Below, piece by piece: positions 54,537-64,000 of a stretch of DNA of 64,000 bases. A program made the translations under genes and the position numbers. Below the pieces are notes generated by a model. The model was given only the letters and a program-made list of their open reading frames with translations, made no database searches and was not told the origin of the DNA. How positions within the stretch are numbered: the first letter of the stretch is position 1; each line of letters begins with the position of its first letter. Location of the stretch: assembly GCA_029959085.1 (NCBI GenBank), contig JARWIR010000023.1:9375860-9439859 (forward strand), in the 5' to 3' direction. Source of the DNA: Nemophila menziesii. Lineage: Eukaryota > Streptophyta > Magnoliopsida > Boraginales > Hydrophyllaceae.

Positions 54537-55985
54537 ATGCGAAGAAGGCTATTCAAGGATCTAGAGCCAACACCTCCGATCCTTAGTAATCCAGAATCGT
54601 TGATCAGACTTGCAAACAGAAGAAGAAGAGAACGAGAAGCTTTAGAAGTAGAAGAATTAAGTAACAGAATGGAGAATATCAACCTTCAAGGTCAACAGAA
54701 TGGACAAGGCCAGCTAGATGCAAATGGCCAACCTTTAGCTCCAGGCGTTATTCCTCCAGCTCCACCAGTGGTTCCTAATCCTCAAGTTCAGATAGTGATG
54801 AATCATGATCCGTGGTTTACTAATGGTCCTCCAGAAGTTCCATTCCGTGCTTCAGCTATAGGAGTAGGTGCTCCAGATATTAATGTTCCGCGTTTCCGTC
54901 CAGATTCGGGTATGTTAGCTCAGTTCCAGAATTTTGGTAATTTTCGTGGTAGACCATCAGAAGATCCTCTTAGGGCAGTACAGAAATTCAAACAGATATG
55001 TGATTCTTATATCACACAAGGGGTTTCAAGAGAACAGATGTATTTTGCTGCTTTTAAGTTCTTTGTTACTGAGGGAGCAAGTGAATGGCACGATACGCAA
55101 GACCCTACGAAGATTACTAATTGGGACCAATTAGAGATTGCTTTCTTTGACAGGTATTACCCAAGTAACATGAGGTTAGATGCTGAATTAGAGTTGACGC
55201 ATTTTCGTCAAGAATATGATGAAACTTTGGGTAAGAGTTGGACAAGATTTCAGATGTGTTTGCGTAAGGTTCCTAATCATGGCTTTTCAAAACAACAACA
55301 GTTAAAGATCTTTTATAGAGGCCTTGATGGAACTTCTAGAGAGAAATTGGATACGCTATGTGGTGCAGGTTTTCTTCAAGTTCAACCCACTCATGCTAAG
55401 ATCATTTTAGAGAGAACCGTTAAGAATGAAGTTGGGTGGAACTCAATAAGAACACCAGTTAAAGGAGTGAATAATGTTGACATGGAAGAGAAATTTGCTA
55501 CGCTTGAGAATAAGATTCAGAATACCATAGAGCAACAATTGAAGCAGCTTACTCTAGCTGTAAAAGAAGGATTTTTGGGTAAGAAGGTAGCTGTGCATGC
55601 TGCACAAGAGGTTTATATGTGTTCAATTTGTAAGGTAGATGATCATGATGAGGAAAATTGTCCGAATAACCCAGAATCAGTGATGTTTATGTCCAATAGA
55701 GGTAATTTCAATTCAAGTGGTAATGGATATCAGCCTAACAGAAACCATCCTGGGTTTCAATACTCAAATCCCAATGGGGCAGCCAATCCTACTTACGCGT
55801 ATCAGCCGCGTCCTCAAGGCAACAACTATAATCCAAGACCACACAACAATTATCAAGGAGGACAGAATCAAAACAACTATGTACAAAGACAAGCTCCTCA
55901 GAATACCTATGATGAGAATTTAACCCAGAAAGCTCTACCTGCCCATCCACAAGAAGGAGTAGTTACCCTTCTTGAAAACCGTTGA
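54537..55985 (+). CDS. gag: Athila Gag
   Basis: 482 codons from the first ATG after the primer site. Residues 1-45 are Arg/Glu-rich ([20 protein letters not shown]), 60-95 Pro-rich. The retrotransposon gag (capsid) domain covers about 130-300 ([60 protein letters not shown]). A zinc knuckle CX2CX4HX4C ([14 protein letters not shown]) lies at about 361-374. An Asn/Gln-rich tail follows. It would form the cytoplasmic particle that packages element RNA. The frame ends at a TGA 14 nt after pol opens in the +1 frame. In the related element at 5.4-7.3 kb the corresponding join is in one frame, so a single-base change or a frameshift site separates them here. Confidence 0.92.
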   Translation: MRRRLFKDLEPTPPILSNPESLIRLANRRRREREALEVEELSNRMENINLQGQQNGQGQLDANGQPLAPGVIPPAPPVVPNPQVQIVMNHDPWFTNGPPEVPFRASAIGVGAPDINVPRFRPDSGMLAQFQNFGNFRGRPSEDPLRAVQKFKQICDSYITQGVSREQMYFAAFKFFVTEGASEWHDTQDPTKITNWDQLEIAFFDRYYPSNMRLDAELELTHFRQEYDETLGKSWTRFQMCLRKVPNHGFSKQQQLKIFYRGLDGTSREKLDTLCGAGFLQVQPTHAKIILERTVKNEVGWNSIRTPVKGVNNVDMEEKFATLENKIQNTIEQQLKQLTLAVKEGFLGKKVAVHAAQEVYMCSICKVDDHDEENCPNNPESVMFMSNRGNFNSSGNGYQPNRNHPGFQYSNPNGAANPTYAYQPRPQGNNYNPRPHNNYQGGQNQNNYVQRQAPQNTYDENLTQKALPAHPQEGVVTLLENR

Positions 55986-58900
55986 AAATTTGATTGCTCT
56001 TCAAACTCAAGCTTTGGAACGTCAGAACGCAGCTGAAGCAAATATGAAGATTTTCCAGAATCAGCTAAGTCAAATTAATAAACAGCTGAATCAGCGTCCA
56101 CAAGGGCAACTTCCTAGCGATACGGAAAATCCAACACAACGTGAAGACTGCAAGGCTGTTACATTAAGAAGTGGTAAGAACCTCCCTCCACCTCCTTTTC
56201 CCGTTATGAAAGAGAAAGAAGTTCCAAGAAAAGAAAAGGAAGTGGGTGAGAAAGAAAAAGAGAATGAGAAAGATAGTGAGGTTGAAGAAATAGAAAGACC
56301 AAGGGAAGTTCCGAAAAAGAAAGATGATATGGTGATTAATCGCCCTCCACCACCGTTTCCATCTCGAATTCAGAAAAAGGGTGATTTGGGTGATTTTCAG
56401 AAATTCTTTAATAGAGTGAGGGGTCTAAGTATTAATATTCCGTTACTTGAGGCGATTCGAGATATTCCTAAGTATACGAAGTTTTTAAAGAGGGCCCTCA
56501 CTAACAAAAGGCCCTATTGTGATAATGAGATGATTGGCCTTCCTGAAGAGTGTAGTGCGATTTGTCAGAGTAAGTTACCTCCGAAGTTAGTTGATCCGGG
56601 GAGTTTCACGATTCCCATATCGATTGGAGAAGAATGGAAAGGAAAGGCGTTATGTGATTTGGGGGCTAGCATCAATTTGATGCCCAAGTCAATCTTTGAT
56701 AAGCTAAAAATTGGAAACGCAAGACCTACCTCTATGGTCTTGCAAATGGCGGACAGGTCTCTTGCTCATCCTGAAGGCCGTATTGAGGATGTCCTTGTTA
56801 AGGCAGGTACACTTATATTTCCTGTTGATTTCGTAATTCTTGAATACAATGCAGATAGAAATGTCCCCATTATTTTGGGTAGACCCTTCCTAGCTACAGG
56901 AAGAACATTGATCGATGTAGAGAATGGCGAATTAACAATGAGGATACAAGATGAGGAAGTGAAATTCAATGTATTTCGAGCTATGAAATTCCCAGATTCT
57001 CAGGAAGATTGCTTCAGAATGGATGTGGTAGAGCAAGCATCGCAAGAGGTATTTAATTGTTTAAATTTTGATGATATCTTGCAGGCTGCTTTGACTTTAG
57101 ATTCACCTGAGATGATGGAGGAGCTTACAGAAACAGTGGCAGCTCTCAATTCTGAGAATCCGAAGTATAGGCGTCTTGCCTATGAACCTGTGAGAGAACC
57201 GGGGGAGATTATTCCTAAAAAGAAGACTTCAATTGAATCTCCTCCGGAGTTGGAAGAAAAACCATTGCCAGCACACTTGAGGTATGCATATTTGGGTACT
57301 AATGAAACGTTACCTGTTATTGTTTCAGCAAATTTAACAGGTCCTCAAGAAGATAAACTGTTGCGGGTGTTGAGAGCCAACAAAGAAGCAATAGGTTGGA
57401 CAATTGCTGATATCAAAGGCATTAGTCCATCCTATTGTCAACACAAAATCATACTAGAAGATGTTAATGCACGCTCAGTTGAAGGTCAGAGAAGATTAAT
57501 GCCCGCTATGAAGGAGGTAGTGAAGAAGGAGGTGATCAAGCTTTTAGATTCGGGGATTATTTATCCCATTTCGAGTACTGAATGGGTGAGTCCGGTTCAG
57601 TGTGTACCGAAGAAAGGAGGAATAACAACAGTTCTTAATGACAAAAATGAGGCGATTCCTTCAAGAACGGTAGTTGGATGGAGAGTTTGCATGGATTACA
57701 GAAAGCTGAACAAGGCCACCAGAAAAGATCATTTCCCTTTGCCCTTCATCGATCAAATGTTAGATAAATTAGCCGGAAGAGAATACTATTGCTTCTTGGA
57801 TGGTTACTCCGGGTACAATCAGATTTACGTGGCTCCAGAAGATCAACATAAAACTACCTTTACATGCCCATTTGGTACTTTTGCATATCGTAGAATGCCA
57901 TTTGGGTTGTGTAACGCTCCCGCTACTTTTCAAAGGTGTATGATGGCCATCTTCTGGGATATGATAGATAACTTCCTTGAAGTGTTTATGGATGATTTCT
58001 CCGTGTTTGGTGATGATTTTGATATATGCTTAGATAACTTGGAGAAAGTGTTAGTAAGATGCAAGGAAACAGATTTGGTGCTCAACTGGGAGAAGTGTCA
58101 TTTCATGGTGCGCGAAGGTATTGTTCTAGGTCACAAAGTTTCGAGTGCTGGTTTAGAGGTTGATAGAGCAAATATAGAGGTAATTAAAACTCTTCCCCCT
58201 CCCGTTTCTGTTAAAGGGGTAAGGAGTTTTCTTGGCCATGCTGGCTTTTATAGGCGCTTTATTAAAGACTTTTCTAAAATTGCTAAACCGTTATGCAACT
58301 TACTCGAAAAGGATTGCAAATTCCTTTTTGATGAAGCTTGTTTAGCGGCCTTCCAAGCAATTAAGGAAAAACTCATTTCTGCTCCTATAGTGTTACCTCC
58401 AGATTGGAATTTACCGTTTGAGGTTATGTGTGATGCGAGTGATTTGTGTATGGGAGCTGTATTAGGACAGAGGAAAGAGAAAGTTTTTCATTCTATTTAC
58501 TATGCTAGTAAAACTTTTAGTGGTGCTCAGATTAATTACACAGTTACAGAAAAAGAGTTACTAGCAGTTGTATATTCGTTTGATAAATTTCGCTCTTATC
58601 TTCTTGGAGCGAAAGTTATTGTTTATACAGATCATTCCGCGATCAGATTTCTTATGGAGAAGAAAGATGCGAAACCAAGGTTAATCCGATGGGTGTTATT
58701 GCTTCAAGAGTTTGATTTGGAGATCAAGGATAGAAAGGGTTGTGAGAATCAGGTTGCAGATCATCTATCGCGTTTAGAGGGTTCAGAGATTAATAGTGGT
58801 ACTGAAGCAGTTAGAGAAGAGTTTCCTGATGAGAGTTTATTCGTTGTTCGAGATTATGAGGCTCCGTGGTATGCAGATATTGCGAATTTAGTGGTGAGTG

Positions 58901-59847
58901 GTGTTTTTCTTGAAGGTTCTACTTATCAAGAAAGAAAGAGGTTAGCTCATCGTGCTAGACAGTTCTTTTGGGAGGATCCGTTCCCCTATAAAGTTTGTGC
59001 TGGCCAAATGATACGAAGATGTGTAGCAAGGGAAGAAACTCAAGCCATTATAGCTGGATGCCATGATTCACTATATGGAGGACATTTCAAGGGAGATAGA
59101 ACTGCTGCGAAGGTATTTCAATCAGGTTTTTACTGGCCTTCTCTTATTAAAGATTGTCATGAATATGTTAAGAAGTGTACGAGATGCCAGTTTACCGGAA
59201 ACATATCTAAGAGGGACGAGATGCCGCGTAATAATGTGTTAGAGGTTGAGATATTCGATGTTTGGGGCATAGACTTTATGGGTCCCTTCGTTCCTTCAAA
59301 TGGTAACCTCTATATCTTATTAGCTGTTGATTATGTATCTAAGTGGGTAGAAGCGGTGGCTTTATCTACTAATGATTCACGAGTGGTGATAAAGTTCTTG
59401 AAATCACATATTTTCACTAGACATGGTACACCTAGAGTAATTATTAGCGATGGAGGATCTCATTTCGTTAATAAATATCTGAAGACTGTTCTTGAGAAGT
59501 ATGGAGTAAGACACCGTGTATCTACTGCATATCATCCACAATCCAATGGTCAAGCTGAAGTTTCGAACCGTGAAGTCAAATCAATCCTAGAGAAAACCGT
59601 TGGTCCTACAAGAAAAGATTGGTCAATGAAGTTAGATGATGCGTTGTGGGCCTATCGTACTGCGTTTAAGACTCCAGTTGGTGCATCTCCCTATCGTATG
59701 GTGTATGGTAAGGCTTGTCACTTACCTTTAGAGCTTGAAATGGGTGCCTATTGGGCAATTGCGCAGTTGAACTTAGACCCTATCTTAGCCGGGAAGAATC
59801 GTATAATGAAGCTTAATGAACTTGATGAGTTTCGATTGCATGCTTAG
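55972..59847 (+). CDS. pol: Athila Pol polyprotein
   Basis: A 1291-codon open frame without internal stops. Domain order: linker with [10 protein letters not shown] (about residue 42-52); protease with [10 protein letters not shown] (about 228); reverse transcriptase from about 480 to 760 with [20 protein letters not shown] and catalytic FMDDFSVFG (about 671). RNase H follows at about 815-940 ([33 protein letters not shown]). Integrase has its HHCC zinc region at about 1027-1073 ([20 protein letters not shown]) and DDE core with aspartates in WGIDFMGPF and IISDGGSHF and glutamate in [13 protein letters not shown] (about 1100-1200). All catalytic residues are present. No ATG lies at the opening, so expression needs gag read-in or frameshifting. 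The frame ends at TAG 59845-59847, before the integrase C-terminus, which continues in the same frame. Confidence 0.95.
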   Translation: MKTVENLIALQTQALERQNAAEANMKIFQNQLSQINKQLNQRPQGQLPSDTENPTQREDCKAVTLRSGKNLPPPPFPVMKEKEVPRKEKEVGEKEKENEKDSEVEEIERPREVPKKKDDMVINRPPPPFPSRIQKKGDLGDFQKFFNRVRGLSINIPLLEAIRDIPKYTKFLKRALTNKRPYCDNEMIGLPEECSAICQSKLPPKLVDPGSFTIPISIGEEWKGKALCDLGASINLMPKSIFDKLKIGNARPTSMVLQMADRSLAHPEGRIEDVLVKAGTLIFPVDFVILEYNADRNVPIILGRPFLATGRTLIDVENGELTMRIQDEEVKFNVFRAMKFPDSQEDCFRMDVVEQASQEVFNCLNFDDILQAALTLDSPEMMEELTETVAALNSENPKYRRLAYEPVREPGEIIPKKKTSIESPPELEEKPLPAHLRYAYLGTNETLPVIVSANLTGPQEDKLLRVLRANKEAIGWTIADIKGISPSYCQHKIILEDVNARSVEGQRRLMPAMKEVVKKEVIKLLDSGIIYPISSTEWVSPVQCVPKKGGITTVLNDKNEAIPSRTVVGWRVCMDYRKLNKATRKDHFPLPFIDQMLDKLAGREYYCFLDGYSGYNQIYVAPEDQHKTTFTCPFGTFAYRRMPFGLCNAPATFQRCMMAIFWDMIDNFLEVFMDDFSVFGDDFDICLDNLEKVLVRCKETDLVLNWEKCHFMVREGIVLGHKVSSAGLEVDRANIEVIKTLPPPVSVKGVRSFLGHAGFYRRFIKDFSKIAKPLCNLLEKDCKFLFDEACLAAFQAIKEKLISAPIVLPPDWNLPFEVMCDASDLCMGAVLGQRKEKVFHSIYYASKTFSGAQINYTVTEKELLAVVYSFDKFRSYLLGAKVIVYTDHSAIRFLMEKKDAKPRLIRWVLLLQEFDLEIKDRKGCENQVADHLSRLEGSEINSGTEAVREEFPDESLFVVRDYEAPWYADIANLVVSGVFLEGSTYQERKRLAHRARQFFWEDPFPYKVCAGQMIRRCVAREETQAIIAGCHDSLYGGHFKGDRTAAKVFQSGFYWPSLIKDCHEYVKKCTRCQFTGNISKRDEMPRNNVLEVEIFDVWGIDFMGPFVPSNGNLYILLAVDYVSKWVEAVALSTNDSRVVIKFLKSHIFTRHGTPRVIISDGGSHFVNKYLKTVLEKYGVRHRVSTAYHPQSNGQAEVSNREVKSILEKTVGPTRKDWSMKLDDALWAYRTAFKTPVGASPYRMVYGKACHLPLELEMGAYWAIAQLNLDPILAGKNRIMKLNELDEFRLHA

Positions 59848-60171
59848 GAAAATGCTAAGCTTTACAAAGAAAACACGAAGAAATGGCATGACAATCGGAT
59901 TCGTCCAAAGAACTTTGAAGTGGGGCAAAAAGTATTGAAGTATAATTCAAAGTTCAGCAATTTTCCGGGTAAGTTAAGATCTAAGTGGTCAGGTCCATAC
60001 ATAGTGACCAAAGTTACACCTCATGGGGCGATAGAAATAGAACATCCGCTAGAGAACCGTACCTTTATGGTTAACGGTCACAGATTAAAGATATACCATG
60101 GAGGTGAAGATACCATTCGCTCGGAAGATCCACATCCCGGGGAGGTCATGTACCTCCGCGAGACTCCTTAG
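59848..60171 (+). CDS. pol: Athila integrase C-terminal tail (after in-frame TAG)
   Basis: The same frame continues directly after the TAG: LYKENTKKWHDNRIRPKNFE, then VLKYNSKFSNFPGKLRSKWS, GPYIVTKVTPHGAIEIEHPL and VNGHRLKIYHGGED. This is the usual Ty3/Gypsy integrase C-terminal domain with the GPY/F-like module (SGPYIVTKV). The first ATG in this part is not until about 59887, so the tail is most simply part of Pol separated by one stop codon. It ends at TAG 60169-60171. No chromodomain follows. Confidence 0.88.
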   Translation, partial: ENAKLYKENTKKWHDNRIRPKNFEVGQKVLKYNSKFSNFPGKLRSKWSGPYIVTKVTPHGAIEIEHPLENRTFMVNGHRLKIYHGGEDTIRSEDPHPGEVMYLRETP

Positions 60172-60400
60172 TAGCGTGAGGTAACCCGTCGAGCTTAACG
60201 ACGTTAAACAAAAGCCAATTACTTGTATATTAGCTGAGTTTTTACATTTTTGCAATTTAGATTAGTTTGATTTTCGTAATTTTATTGTTTTTATTAAGAA
60301 ATGAGGAAGGGTAGTTGTTTTTGATGATTTCAGGGGTAAAAAGGACTTGAGTTTGAGGTCGATGAGGCGAAAATAGGAGAAAAATTGGTTGGATGTCCAG
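60172..60400 (+). promoter_or_regulatory. Conserved Athila post-pol motif and spacer
   Basis: GGTAACCCGTCGAGCTTAAC then GACGTTAAACAAAAGCC follows pol directly at 60180-60217. CGTCG and CGACG can pair around a 7-nt loop. The same text follows pol at 5238 and the orphan ORF at 37.2 kb. It might act in RNA folding, processing or expression of the second ORF; that is inference. The spacer to 60400 has no coding match. Confidence 0.5.
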
Positions 60401-60403
60401 GAG

Positions 60404-60965
60404 AAACCGGGAACCCGGTTTCGCAAAACCGGGAACCCGGTTTCGCAAAACCGGGAACCCGGTTTTGGAGCTGGTACCAACCATTTTAACGCAACACTTG
60501 GCGTTTTGGGGTAATGTCACAGCGTTGGAACCGGGAACCCGCATTGGCGAAACCGGGTACCCGGTTTTGGTGCTGTAACTTTTAAAATCGCTGACCCAGC
60601 GTCTTGGTGGCTTGCGTTTTCGTGCGTTTTGATTCGCGCCATCGACACAAATCCGGGTACCCGCATTTGGCAGAACCGGGTACCCGGTTTCGGAGCTGTA
60701 ATCTTCCAAAAATTCTGACCCGGCGTTTTGAGGTGCTGCGTTTTGGCGTGTTTTCATTCGCGCCATCGAGAAAATCCGGGAACCCGCATTCCACAGAACC
60801 GGGTACCCGGTTTCGGCGAGAAAAATCTCTGACCCAGCGTCTTGAGATTTAGCGTGTTGGTGCGTCTTGAAAAAAAAAAAAAAAAAAAGAGTCCACAATT
60901 ATTTTTCCGCGCCGTCACAGCGACGCGAAACCGGGAACCCGGCTTTCCAAAACCGGGAAACCGGT
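60404..60965 (+). repeat. Array of short GC-rich palindromes, CCGGGWWCCCGG
   Basis: Palindromic cores AAACCGGGAACCCGGTTT at 60404, 60426 and 60448 have an exact 22-bp period. Paired palindromes (CCGGGAACCCGCATT followed by AACCGGGTACCCGGTT) recur near 60530, 60652 and 60776 in about 123-125-bp higher-order units that also share the text GACCCAGCGT...CGCGCCATCGA. Another pair lies at 60928-60966. A poly-A run follows at 60869-60888. Open frames across this region on both strands follow from the repeat. Confidence 0.85.
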
Positions 60966-61358
60966 TTGAAAGTTGTGAGAGGCGGTTTTGGGTGTTTTAA
61001 CCTAGTTTTCTTAGCCTCTTTTGCAAGTTTTTACCTAAAACGCACCAATAGCCTCCCCACCTCCGAAATTCATCTACCAAAACACTATATATCATCAAAT
61101 CCTACCCTCTTTCACCACAAAAACATAAGATCAACTCACCTCCTCTCCAAAATAACATCAAATCCTTAGTTTTTCACAAGATTCTTCTTTACCCAATTCC
61201 TTAAATTAAACCTAATTCTTTCTTCTCCCATACAAATTAACCAAGACCCATCTCATATTTCACCTAGTTTTTAAATTCTTAAACCTCAAAACATCAAAAT
61301 TCTAAACTTTTCCCTAAGTTTTTCATTATTTGAAGTTTTGAGTTTGGGGTGAAAAGAG

Positions 61359-61484
61359 ATGACTAACAGAATCGGTGATTTCCGAAGAATTGCTCCCAGA
61401 AGAAAGACCACCATTGGTGGTTCTCAAGATCAAGCTATTGAGATCCCTGATTCGCGTCCTAAACGTAAGATTGATGAAAGTAAG
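61359..61484 (+). pseudogene. Start of the Athila second ORF (env-like position), interrupted
   Basis: ATG at 61359 follows GAGTTTGGGGTGAAAAGAG and opens a frame of 42 codons (MTNRIGDFRRIAPRRKTTIG; SRPKRKIDESK) that runs straight into an LTR at 61485. In Athila elements a second ORF of unknown, env-like position lies between pol and the 3' LTR, and this is its likely start. The basic cluster PKRKID looks like a nuclear localisation signal, which is inference. The rest should lie beyond the window. The preceding 60970-61358 stretch is a pyrimidine/A-rich leader with no coding match. Confidence 0.6.
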
Positions 61485-62895
61485 TGGTGGGGGCAAAGGT
61501 GTGATAAAATAATAGATAAATAAAGAGTCACACACCCTTGAGAACCACGGAATTCACTGCAAGTATCACAGATCGTATGCAAGTTTTAATGATAAGTCAA
61601 GTTCGTTCGCAGGGATTGTATCCGTTAGATCAATTTATGCTTAACAAGCGTAGATGAATTTAGATGTTTGAATAAAATATGAAAAGGTAAATAACTATCT
61701 AATGCAAATAAATAAATAAAACAAATAAACAAAACAGATAACTAAATATGAAAGTGAGTCAAATAGATTAGGATTACTACGTCTATTACTAAATTGTTAT
61801 TCTAACCTGTCACATTAAGCATTATATATTAACCAGGATTGCAACAAACCTTAGTGGCTATCTAGTCACACTAGACGATTATGTGGTGTGTCAATAACTA
61901 AGAATAATCCTAAGATTGATCAGATCTAGGAAATAGGTCAAAACACATAATACAATATACGCCAAGCTTAATCAATTAAAATAACCAAATAGTATTTAAA
62001 GATCAAAATAATAATCCAACAATTAAAAGTAAACTTACAGAATAACCGCTTAGAAATATGGTTGAGAATAGATCTATAGCTAATTACTCTAATATAGAGA
62101 AGGTGAGATATAGAAGAGGGGTTGTCAGGCTCCAATCTTCTTCTTCTTGTCTTCTTCTATAGGTCAACTTGCTTCTTGGATGAATAGCTTGATTCTAAGG
62201 ATGAATATCTATTTAAAGGACTAAGCTATTGTTTAAAACTAAGAAAATATAAGTAAAGACTAATGCTATACTTTGCAATTGAGCAAGGACATGTTTACAA
62301 TGATAAGAGGGTGTATTTATAGGTGTCTTGGAAGCCCTAATTCGTTTTCTTGAAGGAGAAGTAAGTAGTGGACTCCAAGCCCAACTCAAATTCGTAACCC
62401 TAAAAACATGCAATCAGGCCCGTTTTTCTTTTGACTCTAACAGCTTCAATAATTGTCCGTTTGACGCGTATGAGTACACCAAATTGATCGTCTCGGAAAG
62501 CTCTTCGACTTTGCTCTTGACCGTTTCTCCAAATTCCACACCGTTCTTGAGATATAAGCTGATTTGTGGTCGTAGGTGCAGAAATTCAGGATTAAGGCAG
62601 GTTTTCCTTTTCCATGTTTTTAGCTTTTATTTCCTTATCTCCAATTACCATGTCTATCTCTTTCCATATCTTGTAGTCTTTGACTTGGAATCTAATTAAT
62701 CTCCATAATTATCTTTAAAGCTTCACACTAAATAAATAATTAAACCCAATATGCTCTAAAAATATTATTTTACTAAATCAAGACATAAAATAGGAAAGTG
62801 TAGCATTTCTCAAGAAAAACGACTATAATGACTTCTAAATTACTAAAAATGATGTCTCATCCTAATATAAATCTATCACAAATGAGGAGACATCA
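61485..62895 (-). repeat. 3' LTR, Athila-like family 2, of a minus-strand element
   Basis: TGGTGGGGGC to GGAGACATCA, 1411 bp, diverged relative of 7429-8907. It is inserted into the second ORF of the plus-strand Athila; the left flank is GTAAG. In element orientation it opens with TGATGTCTCC...GATGAGACATCA-type inverted ends (62850-62895). A polypurine tract follows, so this is the 3' LTR and the element extends to the right beyond the window. Confidence 0.87.
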
Positions 62896-64000
62896 AGACC
62901 CCCAACTCAAAGTTGTATCGTCCCGATACAATAAAGATAAAAACAAAGGGAAGTCTCTAAATACACACCTAGGTCAATTAAGCACAGAAGACAGAAGATA
63001 GAAGAATATGGAGAATAGACATAAAGCAACTACTCAGAAAATTTCATGTAATAATATTTAAAAACTACATACCTGTACACTTCTCATATCCAGAGTCAAC
63101 ACGGTTTGAATTCAAGAGCAGATTAGTTTCGCAATGTAAGAAGGAGAGGAACTTTACTCAGTTCACCAAGGAAGCTATAGATTGTTCATCGACCTTTACT
63201 AGTGTCCAAAGATCCATTTAACTACTCTCTATTGGCTCAATCACTTCTCAATTACATAGCAAAGAATCAAAAGGTCTTTAAGGTTGTAATGTAGGCTTAG
63301 GGACGGTATGATAAGTATATTTGGATAATTTATAGTGAGCTTTTGGCTCTCTCCTCACTAGCCATCAACGAATCGCCCTAGAGCTTGAGTTACTCTCATA
63401 AAACGTTTCTCACTCAACCCAATGATTTCTTTAATGCACAATTTAGCATCCCCAATAACCCAATTAAAGCATAAGATGTTCACTTAAAAATTCCACTTTG
63501 CCGGTCCGAATATATATTTTCTTTTCAAATCAATTTTTTTTTCTTTTGTATAGCCATGACTCTCTTTTTTTTAATGATGAGATATCACGCTATTTTCTCA
63601 TATATATTTTTATGCCCTTATTGGCAAAATTAGCTCGTAGCTTCTTTTTCATTCACTATTACCCCAGCAAAGGGTTACAATACAAATCTGTGAAACATCA
63701 TCAATATAAACAACAGAGCACAATTAATAAGCTCAAAAATTCCATCCCAGTAACAATTCCCATAATGGTGGACCCTCCACCCCAAACTCAAGCTCTAAAA
63801 CAACTGTCTATGCATCGCGATTCGAGTGCGGGTCATATGGAAAAGTCCTATAATCTAAAGGGATATGGCTTATAATGTGGCTAAAAAGGCTTTAGAAAGG
63901 CTAGAAGGGGCTGAGAAGGATATAGCATATAAAATCAAAATTAACATGGTGAGAAGGTATAAAAAGGCTTCAAAGGCTTCAAATATGAAAGAACTGCCTT
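62896..64000 (-). mobile_element. 3' internal region of the right-edge Athila-like element
   Basis: The minus strand next to the LTR reads GAGTTGGGGGTCT, the polypurine tract (62896-62909). The rest is non-coding and collinear with 34719-35700 of the nested element, with shared GTGAGCTTTTGGCT, ACCCCAAACTCAAGCTC and GAGTGCGGGTCAT blocks at matching order. The reading frame at 63498-63875 is not conserved between the two and is unlikely to be real. Gag and pol, if any, lie outside the window. Confidence 0.78.

Larger units (their letters stand above)
52839..61484 (+). mobile_element. Athila-type (Ty3/Gypsy) retrotransposon, plus strand, interrupted
   Basis: In order: 5' LTR, tRNA-Asp primer site, gag, pol (protease, reverse transcriptase, RNase H, integrase), integrase tail, palindrome-rich spacer, start of a second ORF. 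The second ORF is cut at 61485 by a minus-strand element, and the 3' LTR would lie beyond the window. There is no chromodomain, which with the pol signature and the extra ORF fits the Athila lineage. Confidence 0.92.

Noticed and set aside
54934..55134. Plus-strand frame inside gag in another frame
   Set aside because: It is an overlapping shadow of the gag capsid domain with no independent support.
60257..60898. 213-codon minus-strand open frame over the palindrome array
   Set aside because: It is made of the repeated palindrome text (TGYPV, AGSRIF) read antisense, has no domain, and frames open on both strands there because of the repeat. Its tail similarity to 37.0-37.1 kb reflects shared element DNA.
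62328..62699. 123-codon plus-strand frame in the right-edge LTR
   Set aside because: It is inside an LTR and not kept in the related LTR at 7429-8907.
63498..63875. 125-codon plus-strand frame near the right edge
   Set aside because: It lies in the element's 3' non-coding region and is not conserved in the matching region at 35.1-35.7 kb.

Overview
The window is 64 kb of AT-rich plant nuclear DNA, most likely from a eudicot; the species cannot be told from sequence alone. The plant call rests on Athila-type (Ty3/Gypsy) LTR retrotransposons whose primer-binding site fits the 3' end of tRNA-Asp, a plant Ty1/Copia element, plant LINE fragments, B3 DNA-binding domains, a plant beta-adaptin exon and a nuclear copy of plant mitochondrial DNA. 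I see no intact host gene. Nearly everything is transposable element, element remnant, tandem repeat or broken host-gene copy.

Layout. 1-2213: 5' LTR and short internal part of a minus-strand Athila-like element that runs off the left edge. 2214-5270: decayed plus-strand Athila pol (reverse transcriptase, RNase H, integrase). 5413-8907: minus-strand Athila-like gag, cut off in the protease, with primer site and 5' LTR. 8908-9985 and 12405-12640: two parts of one plus-strand LINE 3' end, separated by 2.4 kb that holds copy 1 of a repeat family (A). 12.7-14.6 kb: short tandem repeats and a cluster of E2F-like inverted sites. 15.05-16.39 kb: mitochondrial insertion with a group II intron domain V and part of cob. 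16.8-17.3 kb: a second LINE fragment. 17.29-18.8 kb: minus-strand multi-exon gene remnant with duplicated acidic exons. 18.37-21.36 kb: a 1.51-kb direct tandem duplication carrying the 5' end of that gene plus repeat A.

24.15-29.68 kb and 46.1-52.84 kb are two parts of one array of roughly 3.77-kb units. Units carry a Mutator-like MITE with 9-10 bp target duplications, the last exon of a beta-adaptin gene, and a B3-domain gene. All three B3 copies are broken, each by a different lesion. The two parts are separated by a minisatellite, a gag fragment and a 12.5-kb Copia locus. The Copia element (32448-44986, target duplication ACTAT) has a complete 6.4-kb Athila-like element (33137-39560, target duplication ACCAA) inserted 2 bp inside its 3' LTR. 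That inner element has near-identical LTRs but no gag or pol; an unrecognised ORF sits in their place.

52.84-61.48 kb is the best-preserved coding element: a plus-strand Athila with LTR, primer site, gag, a 1291-residue pol and an integrase tail, followed by an array of short GC-rich palindromes and the first codons of a second ORF. That ORF is cut at 61485 by a minus-strand element whose 3' LTR and 3' internal region fill the window to its right edge. The history is repeated nested insertion, with the Athila families supplying most of the sequence.
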